Source: Candidatus Hamiltonella defensa 5AT (Acyrthosiphon pisum) (GTDB lineage Bacteria; Pseudomonadota; Gammaproteobacteria; Enterobacterales; Enterobacteriaceae). Taken from it: a DNA stretch of 64,000 nt. The notes under the pieces were generated by a model. It was not told the origin of the DNA and searched no databases. It saw only the letters and a list, made by a program, of their open reading frames with translations. Each line of letters begins with the position of its first letter. Positions within the stretch are counted from its first letter, which is position 1. Positions 27,069 through 37,002 of the stretch are shown here, one piece after another. Made by a program: the position numbers and the translations under genes. Location: positions 186,001-250,000 of the forward strand of contig NC_012751.1 of the NCBI RefSeq assembly GCF_000021705.1, in the 5' to 3' direction.

Positions 27069-30000
27069 TTAGTCAAATTCTAGTTGTACCTGCTGATGAC
27101 CGATCAAATTACGTAAATCAATCAATAAGCGGTTGGTCGGTGTGATATGCCAATCAGTACCAAAACGTAATTTAGCAGAGGCATTTTTGCCTTGATAATA
27201 AAAATGTATTTTGACACTTCCTGAACGACAGGGCTCTAAAATGTCACGAAGTTTATCAAAAAATACTTTATTTACCTGTGTATGGCTGACTGAAATCGCA
27301 AGCGCCCGGACGTGTTTTTCACGGGCTTCACTGATGTCCATCAGTTCGTGGGCGGTCATTTTTAGTCCATTGTTAAAATCATCAAAACTGATCTGGCCTC
27401 TGGCAATTAGAATAAGGTCTTTTTGCAATAAATGCTGATATTTTTCGAATGCATCATTAAACAACATGATATCCAAATGTGCAGAACGATCATCAAGCTT
27501 ACAGAGACCAATTCGCGCACCTCGTTTTGTGGTCATCACCTTTGCTGAGACCACAAATCCTGCCACAGTGACATTTTTACCCCTTGGAGTGGGGGAAAGA
27601 TCCTGTAAGCGGCTTGACCCTACATAGTGACGAATTTCTTTTAAATACTGAGTAATAGGATGCCCCGTTAAGTAGAGCCCTAAGGTTTCACGTTCTCCAT
27701 CCAGAACCGTTTGCTGTTGCCATGGCGGCACTTGTGCGTAGGATTGCTCTATTTTTTTTGGATCCTGGGTAAGCACACCAAACATGTCTGCTTGCCCAGT
27801 CAATTCGGCTTTAGCATGTTGTTCTGCGGCTTTGATTGCGTTCTGTAAGGCGTGCATTAATGCCGCTCTATGTGGGCCTAATCTATCCAGCGCCCCAGAG
27901 AAAATTAATTTTTCCAATATCCGGCGATTTAATTTTTTTTTGGCTGTCCGCGCGCAGAAATCAAACAAATCTTTAAACTCCCCTCCTTGGCGACGTGCTT
28001 CTAAGATACTTTCTATTGCCCCTTCTCCGACCCCTTTAATGGCGCCCATCCCGTAGACAATTTTCCCCTGAGCGTTCACATGAAAGTGATAAAATCCACT
28101 GTTGATGTCTGGCGGTAACATTGTAAGCCCCATGCGGGCGCATTCATCCACCAGCCCTACTATTTTATCGGTGTTATCCATATCTGCCGTCATCACGGCG
28201 GCCATAAATTCAGCCGGATAATGTGTTTTGAGCCACAGTGTTTGATATGACAATAAAGCATAAGCAGCAGAATGTGATTTGTTAAACCCATAGCCGGCAA
28301 ATTTTTCAACCAAATCAAAAATTTTAATGGCCAACTGACCATCAATCCCTTTTTCTTTGGCCCCATTTTCAAAAATAGATCGCTGTTTTGCCATCTCAAC
28401 AGGGTCTTTTTTGCCCATGGCACGCCTGAGTATATCCGCTTCCCCTAGAGAATAACCTGAAAGCACCTGAGCAATTTGCATGACTTGCTCTTGATATAAA
28501 ATAATGCCGTACGTGGGTTCTAATACGGGCTGTAAGCAAGGATGTTGCCACTCAATATCAGGATAAGAAATGGTTTCACGCCCCTGTTTGCGATCAATAA
28601 AATTATCCACCATGCCCGATTGTAATGGGCCCGGACGAAATAAAGCGACCAGCGCGATGATGTCCTCAAAACAGTCAGGCTTTAAGCGTTTGATTAAATC
28701 CTTCATGCCTTTGGATTCAAGCTGAAAGATGGCGGTCGTTTCAGATCGCTGTAGCACCTCAAAGCTTTTCGGATCGTTGAGCGGAATCAAAGAGATATCA
28801 ATAGGCTGTGCGCCTTGAGTGATGATGCGTTGATTGATCATCTCAACGGCTTTGTGGATCACGGTCAAAGTACGTAAACCGAGAAAATCGAACTTCACCA
28901 ATCCCACATATTCGATGTCATTTTTATCAAATTGCGTCACCGGGTTTTGGCCTTGAGAATCGCAATATAAAGGGGCAAAATCAGTCATTTTTGTCGGTGC
29001 GATCACCACGCCTCCTGCGTGTTTACCCGCATTACGAGTGACCCCTTCCAGCTTACGCGCCATATCCAGCAAACTTCGAACTTCTTCATCGGCTTCATAG
29101 GCTTTCGTTAATTCAGGCTCTGCCACAAACGCTTTTTCTAATGTCATCCCGAGATCCAAGGGGATTAATTTTGCGATCCTGTCAACGAAACTGTACGGAT
29201 GGCCGAGCACTCGCCCCACATCACGTATTACCGCTTTGGCAGCCATGGTACCGAAAGTGATGATCTGTGAAACGGATTCTCGCCCGTACATGTCCGCGAC
29301 ATGTTCTATCACCGCATCCCGTTTTTCCATGCAAAAATCCACATCAAAATCAGGCAAAGAAATACGTTCAGGATTTAAAAAACGTTCAAAAAGCAAATCG
29401 AATTCAAGGGGATCAATATCTGTGATTTGAAGCGCATAGGCCACTAAAGAGCCAGCTCCAGAGCCTCGACCTGGGCCAACGGGAATGTGATTGTCTTTCG
29501 CCCATTGAATAAATTCCATCACAATCAAAAAATAGCCAGGGAAGCCCATTTCATTGATCACTTGAAGTTCCAACGCTAAACGCTGATCGTAGGCCTCGCG
29601 TTTTTGTTTGCGTATTTCAGGATCAGAGAAAAGAAATTCCAGGCGTTTTCCCAGCCCTTCTTGAGATCGCGCGATCAAAAAATCCTCTGTGCTCATCTTT
29701 CCTGTCGGGTATTTTGGGAAAAAATATTCCCCTAAACGAAGATTCAGATTACAGCGTTTTGCGATTTCAACACTGTTTGTTAAAGCTTCGGGGATATCTG
29801 AAAACAGTTCACACATGTCTTGTTCAGAACGCATAAATTGTTGTGGGCTATAATTTTGCGGGCGTTTGGGATCAGCTAAAGTAAAACCCGCATTAATAGC
29901 CACTCGAATTTCATGTGCATCGAAATCAGAGGGATCCATAAAACGAACATGATTCGTAGCGACAACAGGTATGCCATGTTTTTCTGCAATGTTGATCGCA

Positions 30001-30551
30001 GAATGAAGATAAGATTCTTCGTCTGCGCGCCCGGTACGGGTCAGCTCAATATAATAGTTGTCAGGGAAATGTGTTTGATAAAAATGGAGGCATTGATCTA
30101 TCTGACTTTGATTTTCTCTGAGAATGAATTGCCCGAGATCGCCCATTTTTGCTCCTGAAAGCAGAATGAGCCCTTCTTTGTGTTTGATAAGCCAATGGCG
30201 ATCAATCACCGGCCCGAGAGAGCCATATCCTCGTTGATAGGCCGCAGATATTAACAGCGTGATATTGTGATAACCCTCTTGATTGCGAGCCAATAGGGTG
30301 AGACGAGCAAAATTATTCTCCAGGGCAGGGTTTTGAACATAAAAATCCGCACCAATAATAGGTTTAATGCCTACTTTATGGGCAGCCCCATAAAATTTAA
30401 CCAAACCACAAAAATTACTAAAATCGGTGAGGGCGAGTGCAGGCATACCTAACGCTGCTGCTTTTTGCACCAAAGGCTTAATCTTGGTTAATCCATCTAT
30501 CATGGAGTAATCGCTGTGCACACTCAAATGTATAAAACGAGGATCGGTCAT
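27069..30551 (-). CDS. dnaE: DNA polymerase III alpha subunit
   Basis: Replicative polymerase of 1160 residues, the same length as E. coli DnaE. The PHP domain starts the protein (HLSVHSDYSMIDGLTKIKPL), followed by the polymerase palm with PDFDVDFCMEKRD carrying catalytic aspartates and GPGRGSGAGSLVAYAL, the fingers, a helix-hairpin-helix region, and the OB fold near the C-terminus (GKNVTVAGFVVSAKVMTTKR). Intact throughout. Start ATG 30551 is 31 bases from the queE stop and the same direction, so read-through from queE is possible. Confidence 0.97.
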   Translation of the reverse strand: MTDPRFIHLSVHSDYSMIDGLTKIKPLVQKAAALGMPALALTDFSNFCGLVKFYGAAHKVGIKPIIGADFYVQNPALENNFARLTLLARNQEGYHNITLLISAAYQRGYGSLGPVIDRHWLIKHKEGLILLSGAKMGDLGQFILRENQSQIDQCLHFYQTHFPDNYYIELTRTGRADEESYLHSAINIAEKHGIPVVATNHVRFMDPSDFDAHEIRVAINAGFTLADPKRPQNYSPQQFMRSEQDMCELFSDIPEALTNSVEIAKRCNLNLRLGEYFFPKYPTGKMSTEDFLIARSQEGLGKRLEFLFSDPEIRKQKREAYDQRLALELQVINEMGFPGYFLIVMEFIQWAKDNHIPVGPGRGSGAGSLVAYALQITDIDPLEFDLLFERFLNPERISLPDFDVDFCMEKRDAVIEHVADMYGRESVSQIITFGTMAAKAVIRDVGRVLGHPYSFVDRIAKLIPLDLGMTLEKAFVAEPELTKAYEADEEVRSLLDMARKLEGVTRNAGKHAGGVVIAPTKMTDFAPLYCDSQGQNPVTQFDKNDIEYVGLVKFDFLGLRTLTVIHKAVEMINQRIITQGAQPIDISLIPLNDPKSFEVLQRSETTAIFQLESKGMKDLIKRLKPDCFEDIIALVALFRPGPLQSGMVDNFIDRKQGRETISYPDIEWQHPCLQPVLEPTYGIILYQEQVMQIAQVLSGYSLGEADILRRAMGKKDPVEMAKQRSIFENGAKEKGIDGQLAIKIFDLVEKFAGYGFNKSHSAAYALLSYQTLWLKTHYPAEFMAAVMTADMDNTDKIVGLVDECARMGLTMLPPDINSGFYHFHVNAQGKIVYGMGAIKGVGEGAIESILEARRQGGEFKDLFDFCARTAKKKLNRRILEKLIFSGALDRLGPHRAALMHALQNAIKAAEQHAKAELTGQADMFGVLTQDPKKIEQSYAQVPPWQQQTVLDGERETLGLYLTGHPITQYLKEIRHYVGSSRLQDLSPTPRGKNVTVAGFVVSAKVMTTKRGARIGLCKLDDRSAHLDIMLFNDAFEKYQHLLQKDLILIARGQISFDDFNNGLKMTAHELMDISEAREKHVRALAISVSHTQVNKVFFDKLRDILEPCRSGSVKIHFYYQGKNASAKLRFGTDWHITPTNRLLIDLRNLIGHQQVQLEFD

Positions 30552-30582
30552 CTCAACTTGATCTCAATAAAATTGAAAAGGT

Positions 30583-31254
30583 CTATTCAATACCTAAATA
30601 TTTATGCATTTGTACGGATAAGCGCCAATTACGCTCAATACAGGTGTCAATACAAAGTTGAGTCGCTGATTTTTTTTGGCTGACCGGCTGTAAACTGATG
30701 ATTCTTTTTTTACGATCTTTTAAATTGCCGATTAAAGCATCTAACGTCTCAATGTCACTCTTTCGAGCAACCACATGCTTTAATTCATCCGCTCTCTCCA
30801 AAGCCTGATGCTGTATTTTGAACCCTCCTCGCATATTGATTTTCGGGGAAACCGTCACCCAGCAAGAAGGGGTGCAGTGTACGAGATGAGTGCCACTGGT
30901 TTCAATTTGGCAAAAATAGCCTTCTTGTTCTAACAGTTGTGTTAAAGGCGTCAAATCATAGAGACAGGGTTCACCCCCTGTGATCACAACGTGAGAAGCT
31001 TGATATCCTTGTGCACGAATGACGGCCAATAGGTTCTGTTCGCCGCTATGACTCCAAAAATCATTCGCTGTTTTTTTTTGTAATATGGAGAATAAATCCA
31101 CTTGCTGCTCGTTTTTTTTCTCCCAAGTGTGTTTAGTGTCGCACCAGCTACAACCCACAGGGCAACCTTGCAAACGAATAAAAATGGCGGGAGTGCCCAT
31201 AAAATGGCCTTCTCCTTGTAACGTCTGAAATATTTCATTAATAGGGTAAAGCAT
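30583..31254 (-). CDS. queE: 7-carboxy-7-deazaguanine synthase (radical SAM)
   Basis: 223 residues, as in E. coli QueE. It makes 7-carboxy-7-deazaguanine for the queuosine tRNA modification. The radical-SAM cluster motif is present as CPVGCSWCDTKHTW (CxxxCxxC with a single Cys spacing typical of QueE), with VITGGEPCLYDL for SAM binding and CQIETSGTH. The start ATG 31254 reads MLYPINEIFQTLQGEG as expected. No other queuosine gene is in the window. Confidence 0.95.
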   Translation of the reverse strand: MLYPINEIFQTLQGEGHFMGTPAIFIRLQGCPVGCSWCDTKHTWEKKNEQQVDLFSILQKKTANDFWSHSGEQNLLAVIRAQGYQASHVVITGGEPCLYDLTPLTQLLEQEGYFCQIETSGTHLVHCTPSCWVTVSPKINMRGGFKIQHQALERADELKHVVARKSDIETLDALIGNLKDRKKRIISLQPVSQKKSATQLCIDTCIERNWRLSVQMHKYLGIE

Positions 31255-31830
31255 GAATTTCTCTCGTCATCAGGACTTCCAAGATCATTTTACATCAGAG
31301 CTTTTGTCGGGTATGGCCAAATAATTTTCAGTATTGAATTCTGGAAAAGAACTTGTAATGAGGGGGACACTATCTTGATGATCATACTCAAACAGGAGAA
31401 TCTTTGAAAGATCCGACGGTACTTAAAAAAACACCGTCGGATAAGCGTATTAAAAATATTTTCAGTAAGCGTTATTGATCACAGTTGGAATGACGTCAAA
31501 GTTTTTTTCATCAAGATGGTTTTTTAAATCACTGAGAAAATGAATCGCGTTTTCACCTTTTGATAATCTCTAGCAACATACGTAGGTATGCCTTCCATAA
31601 GGCGACGTATTGTTTTTTATAAAACCAAATGTTTGATTAAAAGTAGTTAAAGCATTACGGAAAGGCATTATTGCTGTCATTAATAGATATCAAACTTAAT
31701 TTGATAGCACCTATCAGTGAATAGATCGTATTTTGAAAAAGCTTTCATCAATGAAATATATTTCATGAATGAGTTGATAAATTATAATGATTTGTTAAAA
31801 AGGGAGCTTAATCAATAAGGAGATTAAATA
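31255..31830. other. Gene-free region between queE and crl
   Basis: About 575 bases between divergent genes. It contains a perfect hairpin (31411-31442, separate entry). On the minus strand a 33-codon open stretch ends at 31462 and encodes ENAIHFLSDLKNHLDEKNFD, which looks like the tail of a lost gene, unnamed. A TATAAT-like hexamer at 31783-31788 could be the -10 of the crl promoter. Confidence 0.5.
31411..31442. repeat. Perfect 10-bp stem, 12-base loop hairpin
   Basis: ATCCGACGGT at 31411-31420 pairs exactly with ACCGTCGGAT at 31433-31442; the loop is A-rich. Neither strand has a T run after the stem, so it is not a standard terminator. It could be an operator, part of a small RNA, or a remnant of a lost gene's 3' end. 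Confidence 0.5.
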
Positions 31831-32244
31831 ATGCCCTTAATTAACGCTCATCCAAAATGTAAATTAATGAAATGTTTTGCGGCTTTAGGGCCTTATTTAC
31901 GTGAGAGTCAGTGTCAAAAAGATTATTTTTTTTTCGATTGTCTCGCTATCTGTGTCGATATCAAACTCGCCCCAGAAAAACGTCAATTTTGGGGATGGTG
32001 GTTGGAGCTTCGTCCTGAAGACAAATGTTTTATTTATACTTATCAATTTGGTTTATATACGCAAGACGAACAATGGATGGTTAAAAAGATTAAGGCCGCT
32101 GATATTCAGCAAAAACTTGAAACTACATTTATTGATTTTTATGAACGCCTCAATGAAATGCTGGCAAGCATCGACTGCGAATTAAGGCTTGAATCAAATA
32201 TCAATGTTTTACCAAATATGACAAGACTTCTTGTGTCTCAATAA
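31831..32244 (+). CDS. crl: Sigma-S-binding activator Crl
   Basis: 137 residues closely following E. coli Crl (133): GHPK-like INAHPKCKLMKCFAALGPYL, then FFFDCLAICVDIKLAPEKRQ, then FWGWWLELRPED, and YQFGLYTQDEQW. Crl binds RpoS and helps it win core RNA polymerase, favouring stationary-phase and surface genes. The start ATG is preceded by AAGGAGA at 7 bases and by a possible TATAAT at 31783-31788. It is the only plus-strand gene among minus-strand neighbours. Keeping crl suggests that RpoS control is still used in this organism. Confidence 0.9.
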   Translation: MPLINAHPKCKLMKCFAALGPYLRESQCQKDYFFFDCLAICVDIKLAPEKRQFWGWWLELRPEDKCFIYTYQFGLYTQDEQWMVKKIKAADIQQKLETTFIDFYERLNEMLASIDCELRLESNINVLPNMTRLLVSQ

Positions 32245-32397
32245 AACCTGTTGAGAAACCTGTTTGCCTATGAAGTTTTTTTAAAAAGCCTGTTTTTACC
32301 AGTCGGCATATTCGCCATCTTCGTGCTGCATGAGCATGAAGGTGACGATCTGTGTTCGTATTCACAGCCAGTAGTGAGTCGATTTTAAAGAACGCGC

Positions 32398-34014
32398 TTA
32401 TTTATTATGTGAAAAACCAGAGGTAATAGGATAACGCCTGTCTTTGGAGAAATTTCGAGCGGTGATTCGTGGGCCCACAGGAGATTGACGTCTTTTATAT
32501 TCGTTTCGATCCACTAATGAAATCACGTGCCGAACTACCTCTTCTTCAAATCCTTCTTCTATCAGAGATACGACGGATCGATCGCGCTCAACATAGCCTT
32601 CAAGAATCGCATCAAGTATGGCATAAGGCGGTAAGCTGTCCGTATCAAGCTGATTGGGTTTAAGCTCCGCAGAAGGAGGTCTTGAGATCACTTTTTTCGG
32701 AATCACCTCAGACAGGGTATTGCGGTATTTTGCTAAAGAAAATACCCAGGTTTTCGGGACGTCTTTCAGCACATTAAAGCCCCCTGCCATATCTCCATAA
32801 AGCGTCGAATAACCGACTGCCGTTTCACTTTTATTGCTGGTGGTGAGCACAAGGTCGCCGAGCTGATTGGATAAACCCATCAGCAACATACCCCTGCAAC
32901 GGGCCTGTAAGTTTTCTTTCGTGATGTCTTTGAGATCTTCTTTAAGGAGTCCTTTGAGGCTTGATAAAAACGCCTCAAAAATCGGTTCGATAGACAATAT
33001 TTCAAATGTGACGCCTAAATGTTTGGCTTGAGTTTGGGCATACATCACGCTGTCGCTTGGAGTATAACGTGACGGCATCATATAGGCCCGTACTTTGCTT
33101 TTCCCTAAGGCGTCTACAGCGATAGCCAATGTCAGTGCGGAGTCTATGCCCCCAGATAAACCCATCAAAACACCTTGAAAACCATTTTTTTGTACATAAT
33201 CGCGCAGCGCCATCACCAATGCTTGATATTCTTCAGCAAAAGGCTCAGGCGGATTGACCTTTAGCGATTTTGTTTTGATCCGCGTCTCTGTCCATTCACA
33301 TAAAAGAGTTTTTTCAGAAAAAGCGGGCAATTCAAGCACTGTTTCGCCTGTTTTATTCAATACTTGAGAACGCCCATCAAAAATCAGTTCGTCTTGCCCC
33401 CCCACCTGATTGAGATAGATCAATGGCAAATCAGTGCGAAGACAATGTTGTGAGAGCATATTTTGACGTCTTTGATATTTTTTTTGATCATAGGGTGAGG
33501 CATTAATAGATAACAATATTTCCGCCCCAGCCGCTTTAGCAGAATCCACAGGGCCTTCATGCCAAAGATCTTCACAAATCAGCAAGCCCAGACGGTAGCC
33601 TTTAAATGCCAGGATCTGAGTGGTTTTGCCTGAGCTGAAATAGCGTGCTTCATCAAATACACCGTGATTTGGAAGGCATTGTTTATAATAGCGCGCCAGG
33701 AGTTTCCCCTCGGAAAAAACAGACAACGCATTATACAGCCGATCTTTTTCTCGAAAAGGATGCCCTAACAAAAATGACACCTCGTGTGATGCTTTTTGCA
33801 AACGTAATAATTGAGTTTCACAGGAATGGTAAAAATCATCACGGAATAACCAATCTTCAGGGGGATAGCCTGACAAGGCGAGCTCGCTAAATAGCACTAA
33901 ATCTGCTTGATTTTTTTGTTCTTGCAAGACATTTAATATGAGCTCCGTGTTGCCTTTGATGTCGCCCACGCAAAAATTCAGTTGTGCTAAAGCGATGGAA
34001 AGTGATCTACTCAT
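32398..34014 (-). CDS. nadE: Glutamine-dependent NAD+ synthetase
   Basis: 538 residues in two domains. The N-terminal 250 or so form a nitrilase-type glutaminase (LALSGYPPEDWLFR for the Glu; LLICEDLWHEGP for the Cys) that releases ammonia; the C-terminal part is the synthetase with the PP-loop GLSGGIDSALTLAIAVDALG. It amidates nicotinate-adenine dinucleotide, the last step of NAD synthesis. E. coli has only the short ammonia-using enzyme; the long form occurs in Yersinia-type relatives. Intact; convergent with crl, 153 bases away. Confidence 0.95.
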   Translation of the reverse strand: MSRSLSIALAQLNFCVGDIKGNTELILNVLQEQKNQADLVLFSELALSGYPPEDWLFRDDFYHSCETQLLRLQKASHEVSFLLGHPFREKDRLYNALSVFSEGKLLARYYKQCLPNHGVFDEARYFSSGKTTQILAFKGYRLGLLICEDLWHEGPVDSAKAAGAEILLSINASPYDQKKYQRRQNMLSQHCLRTDLPLIYLNQVGGQDELIFDGRSQVLNKTGETVLELPAFSEKTLLCEWTETRIKTKSLKVNPPEPFAEEYQALVMALRDYVQKNGFQGVLMGLSGGIDSALTLAIAVDALGKSKVRAYMMPSRYTPSDSVMYAQTQAKHLGVTFEILSIEPIFEAFLSSLKGLLKEDLKDITKENLQARCRGMLLMGLSNQLGDLVLTTSNKSETAVGYSTLYGDMAGGFNVLKDVPKTWVFSLAKYRNTLSEVIPKKVISRPPSAELKPNQLDTDSLPPYAILDAILEGYVERDRSVVSLIEEGFEEEVVRHVISLVDRNEYKRRQSPVGPRITARNFSKDRRYPITSGFSHNK

Positions 34015-34114
34015 ATCAGTTGGATGGCTCTTTAAAATCGTTCGTGTTGAGTGGATAGCACGATCATGGTTTATAAAATTCGGGGCGCATGAGAATAAAG
34101 ATAGTCAAGCGCCC

Positions 34115-35488
34115 TCATGATTTGACCCATTCTAAATAACAGTGGGGTTCTCCTTGTTTTGCTTCTCCTTTTTGGGTTACAAAAACTTCTGCGGCGGCGA
34201 TCAGTGTTTCGTTGAAGTACAGCAAAGGGATCCGTTTTCTTTCCCATGGTGGGATCCCAAGTTCTTGCCATAATTTTTTGCTATGTCGTGATCTGTCTCG
34301 ACCCAGTATTTTGATGTTTCCTGTTAATCCAAAACGAATGCTGATCACTTCATTTTTTTGGGGTGCTCGTATCACTTGACCTTCGCTTCTGTAAGGAGTG
34401 CATTTTAGTTCTCCTAAATGATCCGGTAATACGAGTTTGTTCTCGCTCTCAGGCGTGAAAGGCCATTTTATCGAAAAAAGCGCGGGGCATGGTTGAGATT
34501 TTTTGCTTGATTTGAATAGATAAAGATGCTCGCGGAATCGTCGAATCTGATATTCCCCGCATTGCAAATAAGGCTGAGCATCCGATTTTGCCAAAGCCAC
34601 TTCTTTCCAGAGCCGCGCTAATTGATCTCGTGAAGGCATAGGAACCTTTTTACTATCTAACCAACGGCGCAATAAAGCGTTGCGTTTCACTTCAGAACAG
34701 GCAGCTAATCCCTGGATGGAAAGCGTTCCTTCCTGGGATTGTAATTGGCAAAGTTGTTCAGAAAGTAATTCGTCGAGTAATGTTTCCTGCTCTGCACACA
34801 GGGCCGCGCTTCGGGAGGTGGATTCAAGAAAATGAGGCCAACGCGCGGTTAATAAAGGCAAAATGTGCCGACGCAAAAAATTACGATCAAAGCGATCATT
34901 TTGATTGTCCTCGTCTTCCATCCATAAAATGCCTTTTTCCAGGGCGTAAAGTTGTAAACTGTGTCGAGAAAACGAAAGCTGGGGGCGTAATAACTGGCTT
35001 TGACCCAAAGGCATGGCGAGGGGCATCCCAGACAAACCAGCGGGGCCGCTGCCTCGTTTTAAGGCGAGCAGGACAGTCTCACACTGATCATTTTGATGAT
35101 GTCCGGTCAACAAGACTTCATCTTTCTTTAATGCGTTCGAAAAAATCTGATAACGTACTGTTCTGGCAGCGGCTTCAATCCCTTTTCCTCTCGGCTCCAC
35201 CTCCATTTTGACTACTTCCAGGGGCACCTTCCATTGCTCGCATTGACTCTGGCAATGAGTTAATCGCTGATCGGCATCTTTAGACCAGTTTTCTGGGCGA
35301 TGGATTAATTTTTCGTGGGTATGAATGGCTCTGATATTCAATTTAAGATGATTTTGATCACGCAAACTCAGCAGGCCATGCAACAAGACGGTGGAATCGA
35401 GTCCGCCACTAAAAGCCACTAAAAATTTATGGTGTTTTCCAAGATTTTTGAGAAGGGTAGTTAAAGAAAAAGAAGCCATTTTTTTCAT
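34115..35488 (-). CDS. tilS: tRNA(Ile)-lysidine synthase
   Basis: Adds lysine to C34 of the CAU-anticodon tRNA-Ile so that it reads AUA. FLVAFSGGLDSTVLLHGLL carries the PP-loop; HHQNDQCETVLL, GMP near LSGMP and RNFLRRHILPLL are family landmarks, and a C-terminal substrate-binding domain follows. I choose ATG 35488 (MKKMASF) because upstream residues do not fit the family; a second ATG lies 9 bases on. About 457 residues, slightly longer than E. coli (432). AUA codons are frequent in this AT-rich sequence, so the gene is essential here. No damage. Confidence 0.92.
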   Translation of the reverse strand: MKKMASFSLTTLLKNLGKHHKFLVAFSGGLDSTVLLHGLLSLRDQNHLKLNIRAIHTHEKLIHRPENWSKDADQRLTHCQSQCEQWKVPLEVVKMEVEPRGKGIEAAARTVRYQIFSNALKKDEVLLTGHHQNDQCETVLLALKRGSGPAGLSGMPLAMPLGQSQLLRPQLSFSRHSLQLYALEKGILWMEDEDNQNDRFDRNFLRRHILPLLTARWPHFLESTSRSAALCAEQETLLDELLSEQLCQLQSQEGTLSIQGLAACSEVKRNALLRRWLDSKKVPMPSRDQLARLWKEVALAKSDAQPYLQCGEYQIRRFREHLYLFKSSKKSQPCPALFSIKWPFTPESENKLVLPDHLGELKCTPYRSEGQVIRAPQKNEVISIRFGLTGNIKILGRDRSRHSKKLWQELGIPPWERKRIPLLYFNETLIAAAEVFVTQKGEAKQGEPHCYLEWVKS

Positions 35489-35735
35489 ACATTTGAAAAT
35501 CTGGTGCCATAATCTAGCACTTTTTGTACTCACTCCGGGCAAAAAATATATTGATGAAACCTGTGAGAATTCGTCTATTTAACCTCACAGGTGAAAGTAT
35601 GATTATACACAGGCTTCTAAAAAAATGGGAAGAGACAGTGCTGCGATGACACTACGTTTGATCATCATCTGTAGACACGATAAAAGTTAAACCAGCAGAT
35701 AAGAGAAGTTAACCGCCCTGGAGCCCCGCGCGCGA

Positions 35736-36491
35736 CTATAGGCTATACGAAAGCAAAATAGAGGTTTTGGTGTCTATTTTTTTGGGAGCAGAGGCAGGGG
35801 GGGTTTTATTCCAATTGACGTTGTAAACCAGTTTTAATGATAATTGTTCGTTGATCGCCAATTGCAAACCCGTTTCGGAGGTGATCGTCGTATTCTCACC
35901 CGCCAGGATAGACAGAGCTTGAATGAATTGAGTCGTTTGTGTCATTTGCCATTGATAGCCTAAACCACCATAGAGCATCAAATTCTTTTTATTCCCTCCT
36001 GCAGAATATTGATCATAACGAACCGTAGGACCGACTTCTGCTCGCAACGTATGAATAGGGCCACTCAAAATCTGATGACCATAACCCAAGGTGAAAATTG
36101 AGCGACCTTTATACCCATTAAATCGATCACTTAACCAGCTCGCCTGACTAAATAAATAATGTTCAGGCGTTAAATTGTAACGAGCACGTGCCCCCAGCAG
36201 ATAAGTTTCTGAGGAGCGTTGATCCTGAGAAGAATTATTGGCCGCGTTGCCCCAAAAGCTGTATGCCATAGACTGTTTGAACCAGGTCATATTGGCTGCC
36301 ACTGAGAGAGAAGAACTTTTGGAATTACCCGTTTGAGCCAGGAAACCCGCTGAAGCGGTCGCTTCAAAAGGTTTTGTTGCGGTTGAAGGATCATCCATAG
36401 AGGTAAAAATGCCCTCCGCAAATGCGGTCTGAGACAAAAAAGAGCTTGTTGAAACAAGAAGCAGTTCAGAGAGTTTTTTAAATTTTTTCAT
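35736..36491 (-). CDS. DUF481 (YdiY-like) outer-membrane beta-barrel protein
   Basis: 251 residues from ATG 36491, which begins a signal peptide (KKFKKLSELLLVSTSSFLSQ, then TAFAEG). The mature part alternates polar and hydrophobic residues as beta strands do: ATASAGFLAQTGNSKSSSLS is the typical DUF481 start, with later strands ending in TSILLSYSL, an aromatic/hydrophobic outer-membrane C-terminus without final Phe. The frame is open further upstream to 36623, but those residues are not signal-like. Related YdiY proteins are acid-induced and of unknown function. It stands alone between tilS and the gap before the coiled-coil gene. Confidence 0.82.
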   Translation of the reverse strand: MKKFKKLSELLLVSTSSFLSQTAFAEGIFTSMDDPSTATKPFEATASAGFLAQTGNSKSSSLSVAANMTWFKQSMAYSFWGNAANNSSQDQRSSETYLLGARARYNLTPEHYLFSQASWLSDRFNGYKGRSIFTLGYGHQILSGPIHTLRAEVGPTVRYDQYSAGGNKKNLMLYGGLGYQWQMTQTTQFIQALSILAGENTTITSETGLQLAINEQLSLKLVYNVNWNKTPPASAPKKIDTKTSILLSYSL

Positions 36492-37002
36492 TAATATACC
36501 CAATACGTTAGTGATGAATGAATAGTGAAATGTAAAAACATAAACAGCGACTGCTATTTGATTCTCGCCGGATTTTTTGAAAAATGTATGAATAAAATTT
36601 AAGTAACGGCGGCGTTTTATCAAAAATAATGATAGTCAAAAAATGATATCCTGCCATTTTTGATGATTTTTTTGCCGCTGTTTTGATATGAAGTCTATTT
36701 CCTTTCACTACAATGAACCCGATTTCAGTGACTTCGTTTCATGGTGTTTCGGGTCATGTGTTCAACGGTATGTTTGTCATCTGGTAAGAAGAAGGCATTA
36801 AGATTTATTTTGAGGTGGATTGACTTTCGTGGACGATGATTTTAGTCATCAGGAGGAATGATGGGGTGTGTCTGAGTGCGATGTTTGATTTTGCAGGGCT
36901 TATCCATCAGCCCATTAAACCTGTTTTAAAAACCGATCCATAAGCCACCGGGAGCCAGATTGCTCTGGCAACTTTGATGGCGTATCCTGTGTTTCAGATG
37001 AC
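36492..37002. other. Gene-free region with unnamed gene remnants
   Basis: About 510 bases. It holds the promoter side of the DUF481 gene and, on the plus strand near 36885-37005, short open pieces (FAGLIHQPIKPVLKTDP; GSQIALATLMAYPVFQM) split by stops, whose higher GC and codon pattern suggest a worn gene I cannot name. No RNA gene or clear terminator is seen. Confidence 0.4.

Noticed and set aside
34780..35211. 143-codon plus-strand open frame
   Set aside because: It lies wholly opposite tilS, whose frame is clearly coding; a shadow.
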